A DNA stretch of 64,000 nt from Myxococcales bacterium (GTDB taxonomy: Bacteria > Myxococcota > Myxococcia > Myxococcales > Anaeromyxobacteraceae). A program made the position numbers and the translations under genes. The notes beneath the pieces are model-generated. The model did not search any database, was not told the origin of the DNA, and saw only the letters and a program-made list of their open reading frames with translations. Shown here in pieces: positions 46,664 to 55,411 of this stretch (its first letter is position 1; the number at the start of each line of letters is the position of its first letter). Location of the stretch: positions 124,001-188,000 of the forward strand of contig JAJZQX010000003.1 in NCBI GenBank assembly GCA_021806645.1. Direction: 5' to 3'.

Positions 46664-47821
46664 CTATCGCACCTTCACCGTCACGAAGGCGGAGAGTCCG
46701 GCCAGCAGCGGCAGCCCGGCCGGTGGATCGACGAGCGCGATCCGGACCGGGACGCGCTCGACCACCTTCACGAAGTTGCCCGAGGCGTTGTCGGGTGGCA
46801 GCAGCGCGAAGCGGGCCCCGGTCCCGCCGGAGATGCTCTCGACCCGGCCACGGAGCCGCCGGCCCGGATAGGCGTCGATCTCGACCTCCACCTCCTGCCC
46901 GGCGCGCAGGCGCTTCAGCTGGGTCTCCTTGAAGTTGCCCACCACGTAGGCCTGGTTCGGCACCACCTGCCCGACCACCTGGGCCGCGGCGAGGAGCGCA
47001 CCCTCTCGCGCCACGAACCGCGTGACGGTCCCGTCGGCGGCGGCCAGCACCCTGGTGTAGGAGAGCTGATTTCGTGCCAGGTCGAGCGCGGCCTGCGCGC
47101 CTCGGACGCGCGCCCGGGCCACGGCGATCTGCGCGTCGATGGGCGTCGACGTCTCCAGCCGGCCGGCCGCTTCCTGCACCCGCCCCTCCGCCGCCCGGCG
47201 GGCCTCTTCGGCGCTGGAGAGCTGGGCGCGGGCTGACGCTAGGGCGGCCACGGCGCCCGCGCGCTGGGCGGTGGCGGCGTCGAACCGCTCCTGCGAGACA
47301 GCGTCGGCGGCGTGGAGCGCCTCGAACCGCTTCCAGTCGGCCTCGGCGCGCCAGGCCTCGGCCTCGGCGTGGACCAGGCCCGCGCGCGCCGCCTCGACCA
47401 GGGCCCCGGCGCCGGCGACCGTGGCCGACGACGCCGAGAGGCCGGCCCTGGCGCTGGAGAGCCCGCCGCGCGCGCGCGCCTCCGCCACCGAGGCCTGCGC
47501 CGCGGACGACTCGAGCTCGGCCGCGGCCTGCTGGACACGGGCGGCGAGGTCGGCGGGATCGAGCTCGAGGAGCACGTCCCCCTTCTTGACCGGCTGGTCG
47601 TCCTTCACCAGCACCCGCAGGACCTGGCCCGGGATGCGCGGCGCCACCGCCACCACGTCTGCCTCGACATGCGCGTCGTCGGTGGTCTCGGAGCCGGCGG
47701 TCAGCAGGGCATGCAGGCCCCAGGCGAGGACGATGGCGCCGGCCACAGCGCCGGCGATGGCGAAAGGACGGCGCCGGGACGGCGCGGGAGCGGAGCTGGA
47801 ACCCTCGGAGCCGGGAGTCAT
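46664..47821 (-). CDS. HlyD/EmrA-type membrane fusion protein
   Basis: 385 residues from the ATG at 47821, overlapping the MFS stop (ATGA). One membrane helix (about 20-42), then TTDDAHVEADVVAVAPRIPGQVLRVLV, the typical EmrA start of the periplasmic part. A long Ala-rich coiled coil (about 100-250) and a lipoyl/beta-barrel region with YTRVLAAADGTVTRF follow. It carries drugs from the MFS pump towards an outer-membrane channel. No TolC-like gene is adjacent. Confidence 0.9.
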   Translation of the reverse strand: MTPGSEGSSSAPAPSRRRPFAIAGAVAGAIVLAWGLHALLTAGSETTDDAHVEADVVAVAPRIPGQVLRVLVKDDQPVKKGDVLLELDPADLAARVQQAAAELESSAAQASVAEARARGGLSSARAGLSASSATVAGAGALVEAARAGLVHAEAEAWRAEADWKRFEALHAADAVSQERFDAATAQRAGAVAALASARAQLSSAEEARRAAEGRVQEAAGRLETSTPIDAQIAVARARVRGAQAALDLARNQLSYTRVLAAADGTVTRFVAREGALLAAAQVVGQVVPNQAYVVGNFKETQLKRLRAGQEVEVEIDAYPGRRLRGRVESISGGTGARFALLPPDNASGNFVKVVERVPVRIALVDPPAGLPLLAGLSAFVTVKVR

Positions 47822-49425
47822 TCGACATGCACCTCGATGCGGGGGGCCACCCCGGCGCCCTGCCGCTTCACCTTGAGGAACAGGAGGAGCGGCATGACGG
47901 CCAGGAAGAGCAGCCCGGTGATCAGGAAGACCTTCTCGTAGGAGAGGACCGCGGCCTGGCGGAGCGCCGTGAGGTCGAGCGCCCGCAGCGCCGCCGCCTC
48001 GGCGCTGACCGGATCGTAGCCACCCGCCAGGAAGGCCGACTTCATGGCGCCGAGCCGCGCCAGCACCTCCGGCCGCTCCGGAGTCAGGTGGGCGACCACG
48101 GCGTGGCGCGCCACGGAGGTGTTGCGGACGAGCAGGGTGGCGAAGACGGCCAGCCCGGACGAGGCGCCGATCTGGCGCAGCAGCGAGTTGAGACCCGTGG
48201 CGTCGGTCAACCGCTCGCGTGGCACGTTCGAGAGCGCCGCGGTGGTGAGCGGCACGAAGAGGCAGGCGAAGCCGATCCCCTGCACCAGCAGCGTCCCGAT
48301 GACGTCGGGCGAGGTGGTCTGGAGCGTGAAGTGGCTCTGCTGCCAGGCGCCCAGCGCGGTGCAGAGGATACCGAAGGCGACCACCACGCGCGGAGAGACC
48401 CTGTTGTAGAGCCGCCCCACGATGGGCGTCACCACCATCATGACGAGCGTGCGCGGCATGAGCGCCAGCCCGGACTGCATGGCGGTGAAGCCGAGCTGCT
48501 CCTGCATGAAGAGCGGGAGCAGGAAGACGCTGGACAGCAGGATGGCGAACATCACCGCGCCGATGACCGTCCCGGAGGTGAAGACCGGGTCCTTGAAGAG
48601 CCGCAGGTTGACGGCCGGCACCGGCGCGGTAATCTCGCGCCAGGCGAAGGCTGCCAGGCCGAGCACGGCCACGATGGTCAGCGCGGTGATGGCCCGCGAC
48701 TCGAACCAGTCGTCGCGCTGCCCCTCCTCGAGGACGTACTGGAGCGTGGCCAGCCCGACGCAGAGCAAGGCGATCCCCTGCCAGTCGAAGTGCTTGCGAA
48801 CCTCGACCGCGGCCGCCTGGTTGGCCTGCCTGATGTCCTCGGGCTCGTGGACGAATCGCCAGACCATGATCAGGCCGAGCGCGCCGACCGGGAGGTTGAT
48901 GAAGAAGATCCAGGACCAGTGGTAGTTGTCGACGATCCAGCCGCCCAGGGTCGGCCCGATGGCCGGGCCGATCATCACCGCCATGCCGAAGAGCGCCATC
49001 GCCATGCCCTGCTCGTGAGGCGGGAAGGTCTGCCGCAGGATGGCCTGCTCGGTCGGCTGCAGGGCGCCGGCGCCGAAGCCCTGGATGGCGCGAAACAGCA
49101 CCAGCGACGAGAGGCTGGTGGCCACGCCGCACAGGGCGGAGCCGGCCAGGAACAGGACCAGGCTCACCACGTAGACGCGCTTCTGGCCGAAGAGCCGGCC
49201 GAGGAAGGCGGTGAGCGGCATCACCAGGACCGTGGCGATGGCGAAGCCGGTGGAGATCCAGGTGATCTCCTGCACCGTGGCGCCCACCGCGCCGCGGATC
49301 TGCGGGATGGCCACGTTGACGATGGAGGCGTCGATGGCCCCCATGAGCGTGCCGAAGGTCACCGAGACGGTGACCAGCCACTTGTTGACCGGCGGACGGG
49401 GGCTTGGCACGCGACCGTGGAACAA
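47818..49425 (-). CDS. DHA2-family drug efflux MFS transporter (EmrB/QacA type)
   Basis: 535 residues, about 14 membrane helices. Motif A-like FLGRLFGQKRVYVVSLVLF, motif D1 GTLMGAIDASIVNVAIP, WISTGFAIATVLVMP, and motif C MIGPAIGPTLGGWIVDNYHWSWIFFIN. A TTG at 49425 gives this length; a GTG at 49410 is an alternative. Proton-driven export with the overlapping EmrA gene. No repressor gene is next to it. Confidence 0.92.
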   Translation of the reverse strand: MFHGRVPSPRPPVNKWLVTVSVTFGTLMGAIDASIVNVAIPQIRGAVGATVQEITWISTGFAIATVLVMPLTAFLGRLFGQKRVYVVSLVLFLAGSALCGVATSLSSLVLFRAIQGFGAGALQPTEQAILRQTFPPHEQGMAMALFGMAVMIGPAIGPTLGGWIVDNYHWSWIFFINLPVGALGLIMVWRFVHEPEDIRQANQAAAVEVRKHFDWQGIALLCVGLATLQYVLEEGQRDDWFESRAITALTIVAVLGLAAFAWREITAPVPAVNLRLFKDPVFTSGTVIGAVMFAILLSSVFLLPLFMQEQLGFTAMQSGLALMPRTLVMMVVTPIVGRLYNRVSPRVVVAFGILCTALGAWQQSHFTLQTTSPDVIGTLLVQGIGFACLFVPLTTAALSNVPRERLTDATGLNSLLRQIGASSGLAVFATLLVRNTSVARHAVVAHLTPERPEVLARLGAMKSAFLAGGYDPVSAEAAALRALDLTALRQAAVLSYEKVFLITGLLFLAVMPLLLFLKVKRQGAGVAPRIEVHVE

Positions 49426-49469
49426 GCCACGGCCAGGGGCGGCGCGTCAAGGTATGCGAACCTCCGCGC

Positions 49470-49746
49470 TCAGGGAGGGCTGTAGCCGTAGCCCCCGGTC
49501 TCGATCCGGACCAGTACCCCCCGCTCGAACTCGAGGTCACGGACGAAGGTCCTGGGGCCGAGGTCGTCGGTCCAGACCTCCACGGTGGACCCGGCCGAGC
49601 CGCCCGTCACCTGCCAGGCTCCGCGGCTGCGCTCGACGACCTCGACCCGTTCCGGCGACTGGAGCAGGCGCTCCCGGTGGCGGCAGGAGAGCTCGACGAG
49701 GCGCTGCTCTGCGGGTGGTCGCCTCGGCGCGCCGGCTGCTGGCCAT
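49470..49746 (-). pseudogene. Short gene apparently split by a frameshift
   Basis: The minus-strand frame ending at 49470 reads as convincing protein (SPERVEVVERSRGAWQV, then VEVWTDDLGPRTFVRDLEF, RIETGGYGYSPP) but has no ATG; the nearest in-frame start is a GTG at 49610 giving 46 residues. Upstream, another frame opens at the ATG at 49746 (MASSRRAEATTR). A single-base change near 49710-49730 would join them into roughly 90 residues. No family recognised. Could be a sequencing error or a decaying gene. This fills the 551-base gap between emrB and cysG together with the promoter at 49871-49933. Confidence 0.4.
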
Positions 49747-49870
49747 CCTCAGGCGCCACCGGCCGGAGCTGGTCGGCCCGCCGGTGCTCGCGGCGGTGGG
49801 CCAGGCGCTGGCGCGCCGAGAGCTGCCGGCGAGCTGAGGCGGGGCGACGGAACCCCCGACAATCTGCTTC

Positions 49871-49933
49871 AACGGAATTTCATCCGTTTCAATTGACAAG
49901 GGCCGCGTCCGTTATCTAGGATGTTTGTCCGTT
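49871..49933 (+). promoter_or_regulatory. Promoter with TCCGTT operator repeats for siroheme/sulfite reductase operon
   Basis: TTGACA at 49893-49898 and TAGGAT at 49917-49922, 18 bases apart. TCCGTT occurs at 49883-49888, 49908-49913 and 49928-49933, and its complement AACGGA at 49871-49876 forms a 6-6-6 inverted repeat with the first copy. Copies sit before the -35, inside the spacer and over the start site, as expected of a repressor operator. The cysD promoter at 56374-56420 has the same layout. Confidence 0.75.
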
Positions 49934-49976
49934 CTCATCCGACCCTGAACGAGCTGGCGACGCCAGCGAGGACCGA

Positions 49977-51353
49977 GTGAACCACCCCCCAGAATCCTCC
50001 GCCCCCGAGCTGGCACCGCTCTTCCTCAAGCTGGCCGGCAAGCCCGTGGTGGTGGTGGGCGGAGGTGCCGTGGCCGCCGGCAAGCTGGCGCAGCTGGCCC
50101 GCTGCGGCGCCGACCTGACCGTGATCGCGCCGGAGGTCCTGCCCGAGATCGATGCCGCCCGGGTCCGGATCCTGCGGCGCGGCTTCGAGCCCTCCGACCT
50201 GGACGGCGCCTGGCTGGTCGTGGCAGCGGCGACGCCGGAGGTCAACCGGGAGGTGGCCGCCAGCGCCGAGGCGCGCCGGATCTTCGTCAACGGCGTCGAT
50301 GACCCGGTCAACGCCAGCGCCTACTCCGGAGGGGTGATCCGGCGTGACGGGGTCACCGTGGCGCTCTCCACGGCTGGCCGGGCTCCCGCCCTGGCCGGCC
50401 TGCTGCGCGAGGGGATCGAGGCGCTGCTCCCCGAGCGGCTCTCGGGCTGGCTGGAGCGGGCCGAGGCGCTGCGCGCCCGCTGGCGGGCCGATCGGGTCCC
50501 CATGGCCGACCGGCGGCCGCGCCTGCTGGTGGCGCTCAACCAGCTCTACGGCTGCGCGGTGGCCCCGGTGACGCGCCCGGCGGCGGGGGACGACACGCCC
50601 TCGGGCGGCTTCGTGTCGCTGGTCGGTGCCGGCCCCGGCGACCCGGGGCTGCTCACCGTCAAGGCGGTGAAGCGGCTCGAGGAGGCCGACCTGGTGCTCT
50701 ACGACGCGCTGGTCTCGGGCCAGGTCCTGCGCCACGCCCGCAAGGCCCACTGCTTCTTCGTCGGCAAGCGCTCGGGCCGGCCCAGCGTCAAGCAGGCCAC
50801 CATCCACCGCATGCTGGTGGCCGCGGCGGCCCACGGCAAGCGGGTGGTCCGGCTCAAGGCCGGCGACCCCTTCGTGTTCGGACGCGGCGGCGAGGAGACG
50901 CTGGCGCTGGCCGAGGCCGGCGTGCCGCACGAGGTGATCCCCGGGATCTCCTCGGCCCTGGCGGCGCCGGCGCTGGCCGGCATCCCGGTCACGCACCGGG
51001 GCCTCGCCTCCGGCTTCACGGTGGTCTCGGGCCACGCCGAGGAGGCCTACGGTCCGGTGCTGGCCGCGCTCCGCCCCGGCGCCACCACGCTGGTGGTGCT
51101 GATGGGGCTGGGGACCCGGGGGCCGCTGGTGGAGATGCTGCTGCGCCTCGGCTGGCCGGGCCGGACCCCGGCCGCCGCCGCCATCGCCGCCTCGACGCCC
51201 GAGGCCTTCACCTGGATCGGCGAGCTGGCCGATCTGCCGGCCGCCGCCCTGCCGCCGTCGCACGGGCCCGGCACCCTGATCATCGGCCCGGTGGTGGCGC
51301 TGGCGCGCGACGCCGGCGCCGCCGCCCGCCCCGTCACCCGGGCCCGGGCCTGA
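49977..51353 (+). CDS. cysG: Siroheme synthase (precorrin-2 dehydrogenase/ferrochelatase + uroporphyrinogen methyltransferase)
   Basis: 458 residues from a GTG with GAGGA four bases upstream. The N-terminal Rossmann part (about 15-115: VVVVGGGAVAAGKLAQL, VNGVDDP, STAGRAPALAGLLREGIE) is the Met8-type dehydrogenase and chelatase. The C-terminal SUMT domain (about 205-445) has VSLVGAGPGDPGLLTVKAVK, VRLKAGDPFVFGRGGEE, VIPGISSALAAPALAGIPVTHRG and LVVLMGL. It makes siroheme for the sulfite reductase 15 bases downstream. Same organisation as enterobacterial CysG. Confidence 0.94.
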   Translation: MNHPPESSAPELAPLFLKLAGKPVVVVGGGAVAAGKLAQLARCGADLTVIAPEVLPEIDAARVRILRRGFEPSDLDGAWLVVAAATPEVNREVAASAEARRIFVNGVDDPVNASAYSGGVIRRDGVTVALSTAGRAPALAGLLREGIEALLPERLSGWLERAEALRARWRADRVPMADRRPRLLVALNQLYGCAVAPVTRPAAGDDTPSGGFVSLVGAGPGDPGLLTVKAVKRLEEADLVLYDALVSGQVLRHARKAHCFFVGKRSGRPSVKQATIHRMLVAAAAHGKRVVRLKAGDPFVFGRGGEETLALAEAGVPHEVIPGISSALAAPALAGIPVTHRGLASGFTVVSGHAEEAYGPVLAALRPGATTLVVLMGLGTRGPLVEMLLRLGWPGRTPAAAAIAASTPEAFTWIGELADLPAAALPPSHGPGTLIIGPVVALARDAGAAARPVTRARA

Positions 51354-51368
51354 ACCCGAGGAGCGAAC

Positions 51369-53192
51369 ATGACCGTCATCGGAACCACCCGGCAGCGCCC
51401 CACCTTCGCCGACCCTCGCGACCTGGACGTCTTCGTCGAGCAGCTGGACCGCTACCAGCGCGGCGAGATCACCGCCGACGAGTGGCGGGCCTTCCGGCTG
51501 CTGCAGGGGACCTACGACCAGCGCCAGGTGGGCGACGTCCACATGGTCCGGACCAAGCTCCCCCAGGGGGTGGTGACGGCGGAGCAGCTCGAGGCCCTGG
51601 CCGAGGTGACCGAGCGCTGGTCGCGCGGCTTCGGCCACATCTCGACCCGCCAGAACCTGCAGCTCCACTTCGTGACCGGGCGGGGCGCCGAGGCTGCCCT
51701 GAAGCGGCTGGCCGAGGCCGGGATCACCTCGCGCGAGGCCTGCGGCAACACCGTCCGCAACGTCACCGCCTGCCCGTTCGGCGGCGTCGCCGAGGGCGAG
51801 GTCTTCGACACCACCCCGTACGCGGAGGCGGTGACCCGGCACTTCCTGCGCCACCCGCTGGCGGCCGCCCTCCCCCGCAAGTTCAAGATCGCCTTCGAGG
51901 GGTGCGCCGAGGATCACGCCGCCGCCTCCATCCACGATCTCGGCTTCTTCGCCCGCCGGCGCGAGGGCCGGCGCGGCTTCGAGGTGCGGGTGGGTGGCGG
52001 AACCGCCACCCTGCCGGTCTCGGCCCGCACGCTCCTCGAGTTCGCGCCGGCCGGCGACCTGCTGGCCGTCACCGAGGCGGTCATCCGGGTCTTCCACCGG
52101 CTCGGCGATCGCCAGAACCGCGCCTCCAACCGGCTCAAGTACCTGGTGCGGAAGCTCGGCTTCGAGGGCTTCGCCCATGAGGTCGAGCAGGCGCTCGCCG
52201 TGGTCAGGACAGAAGGTGCTCCACCGCTCCCGTTCGACCCGGAGCGCCCACCCGAGGAGGGTCCTCCTGCCGGCGCCCGCCCGCCTCCGCCCGCCCCCGC
52301 GGCGATCGCGGCCCGGGTCTGCGGACAGACACCGCATGGCGCCGGGCTGCTGCCCGCGCCACGGCCCGAGCCGTCCCCTTCGGCGGCAACCCTCGCTTCC
52401 TTCCTCGAGACCAACGTCCGGGCGCAGCGAGGCGGCCGCCACGTGCTGGTCACCGTGACCGTCCCGCTCGGCGATCTCACCTCGGCCCAGCTCGCGGTGC
52501 TGGCCGACCTGTCCCGTTCCTACGCCGACGGGACGGTGCGCTTCACCCGGACGCAGGACGTGGTGCTGCGCTGGGTCCTCGCCGAGGAGGTCCCCGCGCT
52601 CCAGGAGCGGCTGGCCGCGGCCGGCCTCGGCCTCGACGGCGCCGGCGGGCCGGCCGACGTGGTGAGCTGCCCCGGGGCCGAGAGCTGCCGGCTGGCGGTG
52701 ACCCACTCGCGCGGACTCGGGCGCGCCCTCGAGGCCCACGTCCGTGCCCACCCGGCGCTGGCGCGGCAAGCCCCGGACCTCGACCTCAGCGTGAGCGGGT
52801 GCCCAAACGGCTGCAGCCAGCACCACCTGGCCGCCGTCGGCTTCCAGGGGAGCGCACGCAAGGTGGGCGCGCAGGCCGTCCCGCAGTACTTCGTGCTGGT
52901 GGGCGGCGGCCTCTCCGCACAGGAGGCGCGCTTCGGCCGGCTGGCCGCCAAGATCCCGGCCCGGCGCGTCAGCCAGGCGCTCGATCGGCTGGTGGCGCTC
53001 TACACCGCCGAGCGGCAGCCCGGAGAGGGGGCCCCGGCCTTCTTCGAGCGGGTGGCGCTGGCGCGGGTCAAGCAGGCGCTGGCCGGGCTCGAGCAGCTCA
53101 CGCCAGAGTCCCTCACCCCCGAGGATCTGGTGGACCTCGGTGAGACCCAGGCCTACCGGACCGACACGCTGGAGGGCGAGTGCGCGGTGTGA
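51369..53192 (+). CDS. Siroheme nitrite/sulfite reductase, assimilatory
   Basis: 607 residues, GAGGAG five bases before the ATG. Two ferredoxin-like/NIR-SIR repeats: first half with GHISTRQNLQLHFV, second with VRFTRTQDVVLRWV. The cluster and siroheme cysteines are C434-x5-C440 and C478-x3-C482 (SGCPNGC). A Pro-rich linker (about 284-340) joins the halves and is longer than in typical family members I know. Sequence alone does not separate sulfite from nitrite reductases; cysG, cysD, cysN and cysH context says sulfite. The electron donor is not encoded here. Confidence 0.9.
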   Translation: MTVIGTTRQRPTFADPRDLDVFVEQLDRYQRGEITADEWRAFRLLQGTYDQRQVGDVHMVRTKLPQGVVTAEQLEALAEVTERWSRGFGHISTRQNLQLHFVTGRGAEAALKRLAEAGITSREACGNTVRNVTACPFGGVAEGEVFDTTPYAEAVTRHFLRHPLAAALPRKFKIAFEGCAEDHAAASIHDLGFFARRREGRRGFEVRVGGGTATLPVSARTLLEFAPAGDLLAVTEAVIRVFHRLGDRQNRASNRLKYLVRKLGFEGFAHEVEQALAVVRTEGAPPLPFDPERPPEEGPPAGARPPPPAPAAIAARVCGQTPHGAGLLPAPRPEPSPSAATLASFLETNVRAQRGGRHVLVTVTVPLGDLTSAQLAVLADLSRSYADGTVRFTRTQDVVLRWVLAEEVPALQERLAAAGLGLDGAGGPADVVSCPGAESCRLAVTHSRGLGRALEAHVRAHPALARQAPDLDLSVSGCPNGCSQHHLAAVGFQGSARKVGAQAVPQYFVLVGGGLSAQEARFGRLAAKIPARRVSQALDRLVALYTAERQPGEGAPAFFERVALARVKQALAGLEQLTPESLTPEDLVDLGETQAYRTDTLEGECAV

Positions 53193-53562
53193 CGCCCGCC
53201 CGCGCCGCGCGGGGGGGCCTCCCCGGCTTCGGTCTCTCCACCGGCTTCACCATCTTCCACCTGGGGCTGGAGGACGCCGATCCGAAGCTGGAGGAGGCGG
53301 CCGCCATGCCGGGCGCTTCACCAAGGCCGAGCTGGTGACCATCGACGCCGTCTTCGGGGGCTGGGCCAAGGCGCAGCCAACCCACTCCGGCGACGGCGGC
53401 GTCTTCGACCAGCTCTACACGCCGGGACCTCAGGTCTTGCCGGACTGCGGCCTCAGGTGGAGGCCGCACTCCCGCTTCTCCGAGCCCCGCCAGCGGCCGG
53501 CGCGCGGATCCTCGCCCGGCCGCACCGGCGAGGTGCAGGGGGCGCAGCCGATGCTGGGGTAG
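53189..53562 (+). pseudogene. Frameshifted small gene after sulfite reductase
   Basis: A GTG at 53189 overlaps the sulfite reductase stop (GTGA), as at other operon joints here. It reads GFGLSTGFTIFHLGLEDADP and then hits a stop after about 44 codons. In a neighbouring frame from about 53310 the coding character resumes: GRFTKAELVTIDAVFGGWA, then THSGDGGVFDQLYTPGP. A single indel near 53310 would join them into about 80 residues. The later part of the frame to 53562 lies antisense to cysH and is probably not used. No family recognised; the position suggests a small sulfur-assimilation protein. Confidence 0.5.
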
Positions 53563-54137
53563 CCGCGGGCGTGCAGCGGGTTGACCGGCACCCCCTGGCT
53601 TCTCAGGTGATCCCATACCTGCTGGCTGGTCCAGCCGGTCAGCGGGTTGACCTTCTCGAGGCCGAACCGGCCGTCCCATTCGACGGCCCTCGCGTTGGCC
53701 CGCTCCGGCGTCTGGTCGCGCCGGATGCCGGTCACCCAGGCGCCGAGGCGCGAGAGGGCGGAGCGCAGCGGGCGCACCTTGCGCAGGTCGCAGCAGCCGT
53801 CGGCGTCGACCTCCCAGGGCGGTGGCGCGGCGGCGTCGGCCGGCGGCGCGGCGGGCCGCTCGGCGCGGATGGTGAGGCCGTAGCGCGCCTCCAGGTCCCG
53901 CCAGAGCTGGTAGGTCTCGGGGAAGAGGTAGCCGGTGTCGAGCGTGAAGACGTCGACCGGGAGCCGGGCGCGGGCGATGACGTCCACCAGCAGGCAGTCC
54001 TCGGGGCCGAAGCTGCAGGCCAGGGCGATCCGGCCGGGATGGCGCGCCGCCGCCGCGGCCAGGACCTCCTCCGGCGCCCTCCCCTCCAGCGCCTCGGCCA
54101 GCCGTCGCAGGTCGTCGGCGGCGCCGGCGCCCCTCAC
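53430..54137 (-). CDS. cysH: Adenylyl-sulfate (APS/PAPS) reductase
   Basis: Reduces activated sulfate to sulfite. 235 residues from a GTG overlapping the cysN stop (GTGA). PP-loop type core: ACSFGPEDCLLVD, FTLDTGYLFPETY, TGIRRDQ and EWDGRFGLEKVNPLTGW. Cysteines 115-116 (CCDLRKVRPL) and 198-201 (GCAPC) make the CC...CxxC iron-sulfur site that marks APS reductases, and Cys224 in KRECGLH is the catalytic cysteine. No cysC is present nearby, which also favours APS as substrate. Confidence 0.93.
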   Translation of the reverse strand: MRGAGAADDLRRLAEALEGRAPEEVLAAAAARHPGRIALACSFGPEDCLLVDVIARARLPVDVFTLDTGYLFPETYQLWRDLEARYGLTIRAERPAAPPADAAAPPPWEVDADGCCDLRKVRPLRSALSRLGAWVTGIRRDQTPERANARAVEWDGRFGLEKVNPLTGWTSQQVWDHLRSQGVPVNPLHARGYPSIGCAPCTSPVRPGEDPRAGRWRGSEKRECGLHLRPQSGKT

Positions 54138-55411
54138 AGGATCATCCCCGCGGCCACGGTGTCGTTGGAGGCCTCGTCGATGACGATGAAGGCGCCGGTG
54201 GCCCGGACCTCGGCGTACCGGTCGGCCGCGATGGGCTGCGCCAGCCGGAGCGAGACGCGGCCGAGGTCGTTCATGGCCAGCCCCTCGGCCGGGACCTGCT
54301 CCAGGGCCGTGAGGTCGAGCCGCCAGGCGATGCCGGTCACCTGCGCCCGGATCTCCCGGGTGGTGTGGCGCACCAGGTAGCGGCGAACCAGCGAGAGCGG
54401 CCGCTCGGCGAGCCAGCAGAGCATCGCCTCCACCTCGCGAACCGGCGCCGGGGCTTCGGCGGGGCGCACCAGCAGGTCGCCGCGCGAGACGTCCACCTCG
54501 TCCTCCAGCTGCAGGAGCACCGACTGCTCGCCGACCGCCTCGCGCAGGGCGACGTCGCCCAGCCAGATGGCCTTGACGCGCGAGGTCCGGCCCGAGGGCA
54601 GCACCTGGACCTCGTCGCCCACGGCGACGCCTCCCGACTCGACGCGGCCGGCGAAGCCACGGAAGTCGTGGTGCGCCTCCGAGTGCGGCCGGCAGACCCA
54701 CTGGACCGGGAAGCGGAACGGCTCCGCCCCCTCGACATGGGCCGCCGGCGTCCGCTCCAGCACCTCGAGGAGCGTCGGGCCATGCCACCAGCCCAGGTGG
54801 TCGCCCCGCTCCACCACCATGTCGCCGGCGAGGGCCGACATGGGGATGAAGCGGACGTCCTCGATCCCGAGCCTGGCCGCGACGGCCAGGGCGTCAGCCT
54901 GGATGCGGTCGAAGACCTGCTCCGACCAGCCGACCAGGTCCATCTTGTTCACGGCCACCACCAGGTGCGGGATGCCAAGCTGGTGGGCGATGCAGGCGTG
55001 GCGCCGGGTCTGGGTGAGCACCCCCTTGCGCGCGTCCACCAGGACGACGGCCAGGTGCGCGGTCGAACCGGCCGTCACCATGTTGCGCGTGTACTGCTCG
55101 TGCCCCGGGGCGTCGGCGATGATGTACTTGCGCCTCCCGGTGGAGAAGTACCGGTAGGCCACGTCGATGGTGATCCCCTGCTCCCGCTCGGCGGAGAGGC
55201 CATCGGTGAGCAGCGACAGGTCGACTCCGGCGTGGCCGCGCCGCTTCGAGGTCCGCTCGATGGCGGAGAGGGCGTCGGCCAGCACCGAGCGGGTGTCGAC
55301 CAGCAGCCTCCCGATGAGCGTGCTCTTGCCGTCGTCCACCGAGCCACAGGTGAGGAAGCGCAGCAGGCCTAGGTCCAGCGGCGCGGAGAGCTGTTCGGCG
55401 GCGGAGATCAA
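54134..55411 (-). CDS. cysN: Sulfate adenylyltransferase subunit 1 (GTPase)
   Basis: GTPase subunit that couples GTP hydrolysis to APS formation. 425 residues from a TTG overlapping the cysD stop (TTGA). EF-Tu-like motifs: Walker A GSVDDGKSTLIGRL, DAPGHEQYTRNMVTAGS, and VNKMDLVGW; then barrels with PVQWVCRP. The length shows it lacks a fused APS kinase (CysC) domain. With CysD it makes sulfate adenylyltransferase. Confidence 0.95.
   Translation of the reverse strand: MISAAEQLSAPLDLGLLRFLTCGSVDDGKSTLIGRLLVDTRSVLADALSAIERTSKRRGHAGVDLSLLTDGLSAEREQGITIDVAYRYFSTGRRKYIIADAPGHEQYTRNMVTAGSTAHLAVVLVDARKGVLTQTRRHACIAHQLGIPHLVVAVNKMDLVGWSEQVFDRIQADALAVAARLGIEDVRFIPMSALAGDMVVERGDHLGWWHGPTLLEVLERTPAAHVEGAEPFRFPVQWVCRPHSEAHHDFRGFAGRVESGGVAVGDEVQVLPSGRTSRVKAIWLGDVALREAVGEQSVLLQLEDEVDVSRGDLLVRPAEAPAPVREVEAMLCWLAERPLSLVRRYLVRHTTREIRAQVTGIAWRLDLTALEQVPAEGLAMNDLGRVSLRLAQPIAADRYAEVRATGAFIVIDEASNDTVAAGMIL

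Noticed and set aside
46642-46670. GGTGCGA...TCGCACC repeat at the end of the EmrA-type gene as a terminator
   Set aside because: The stem is only seven bases, includes the stop codon, and has no T-run.
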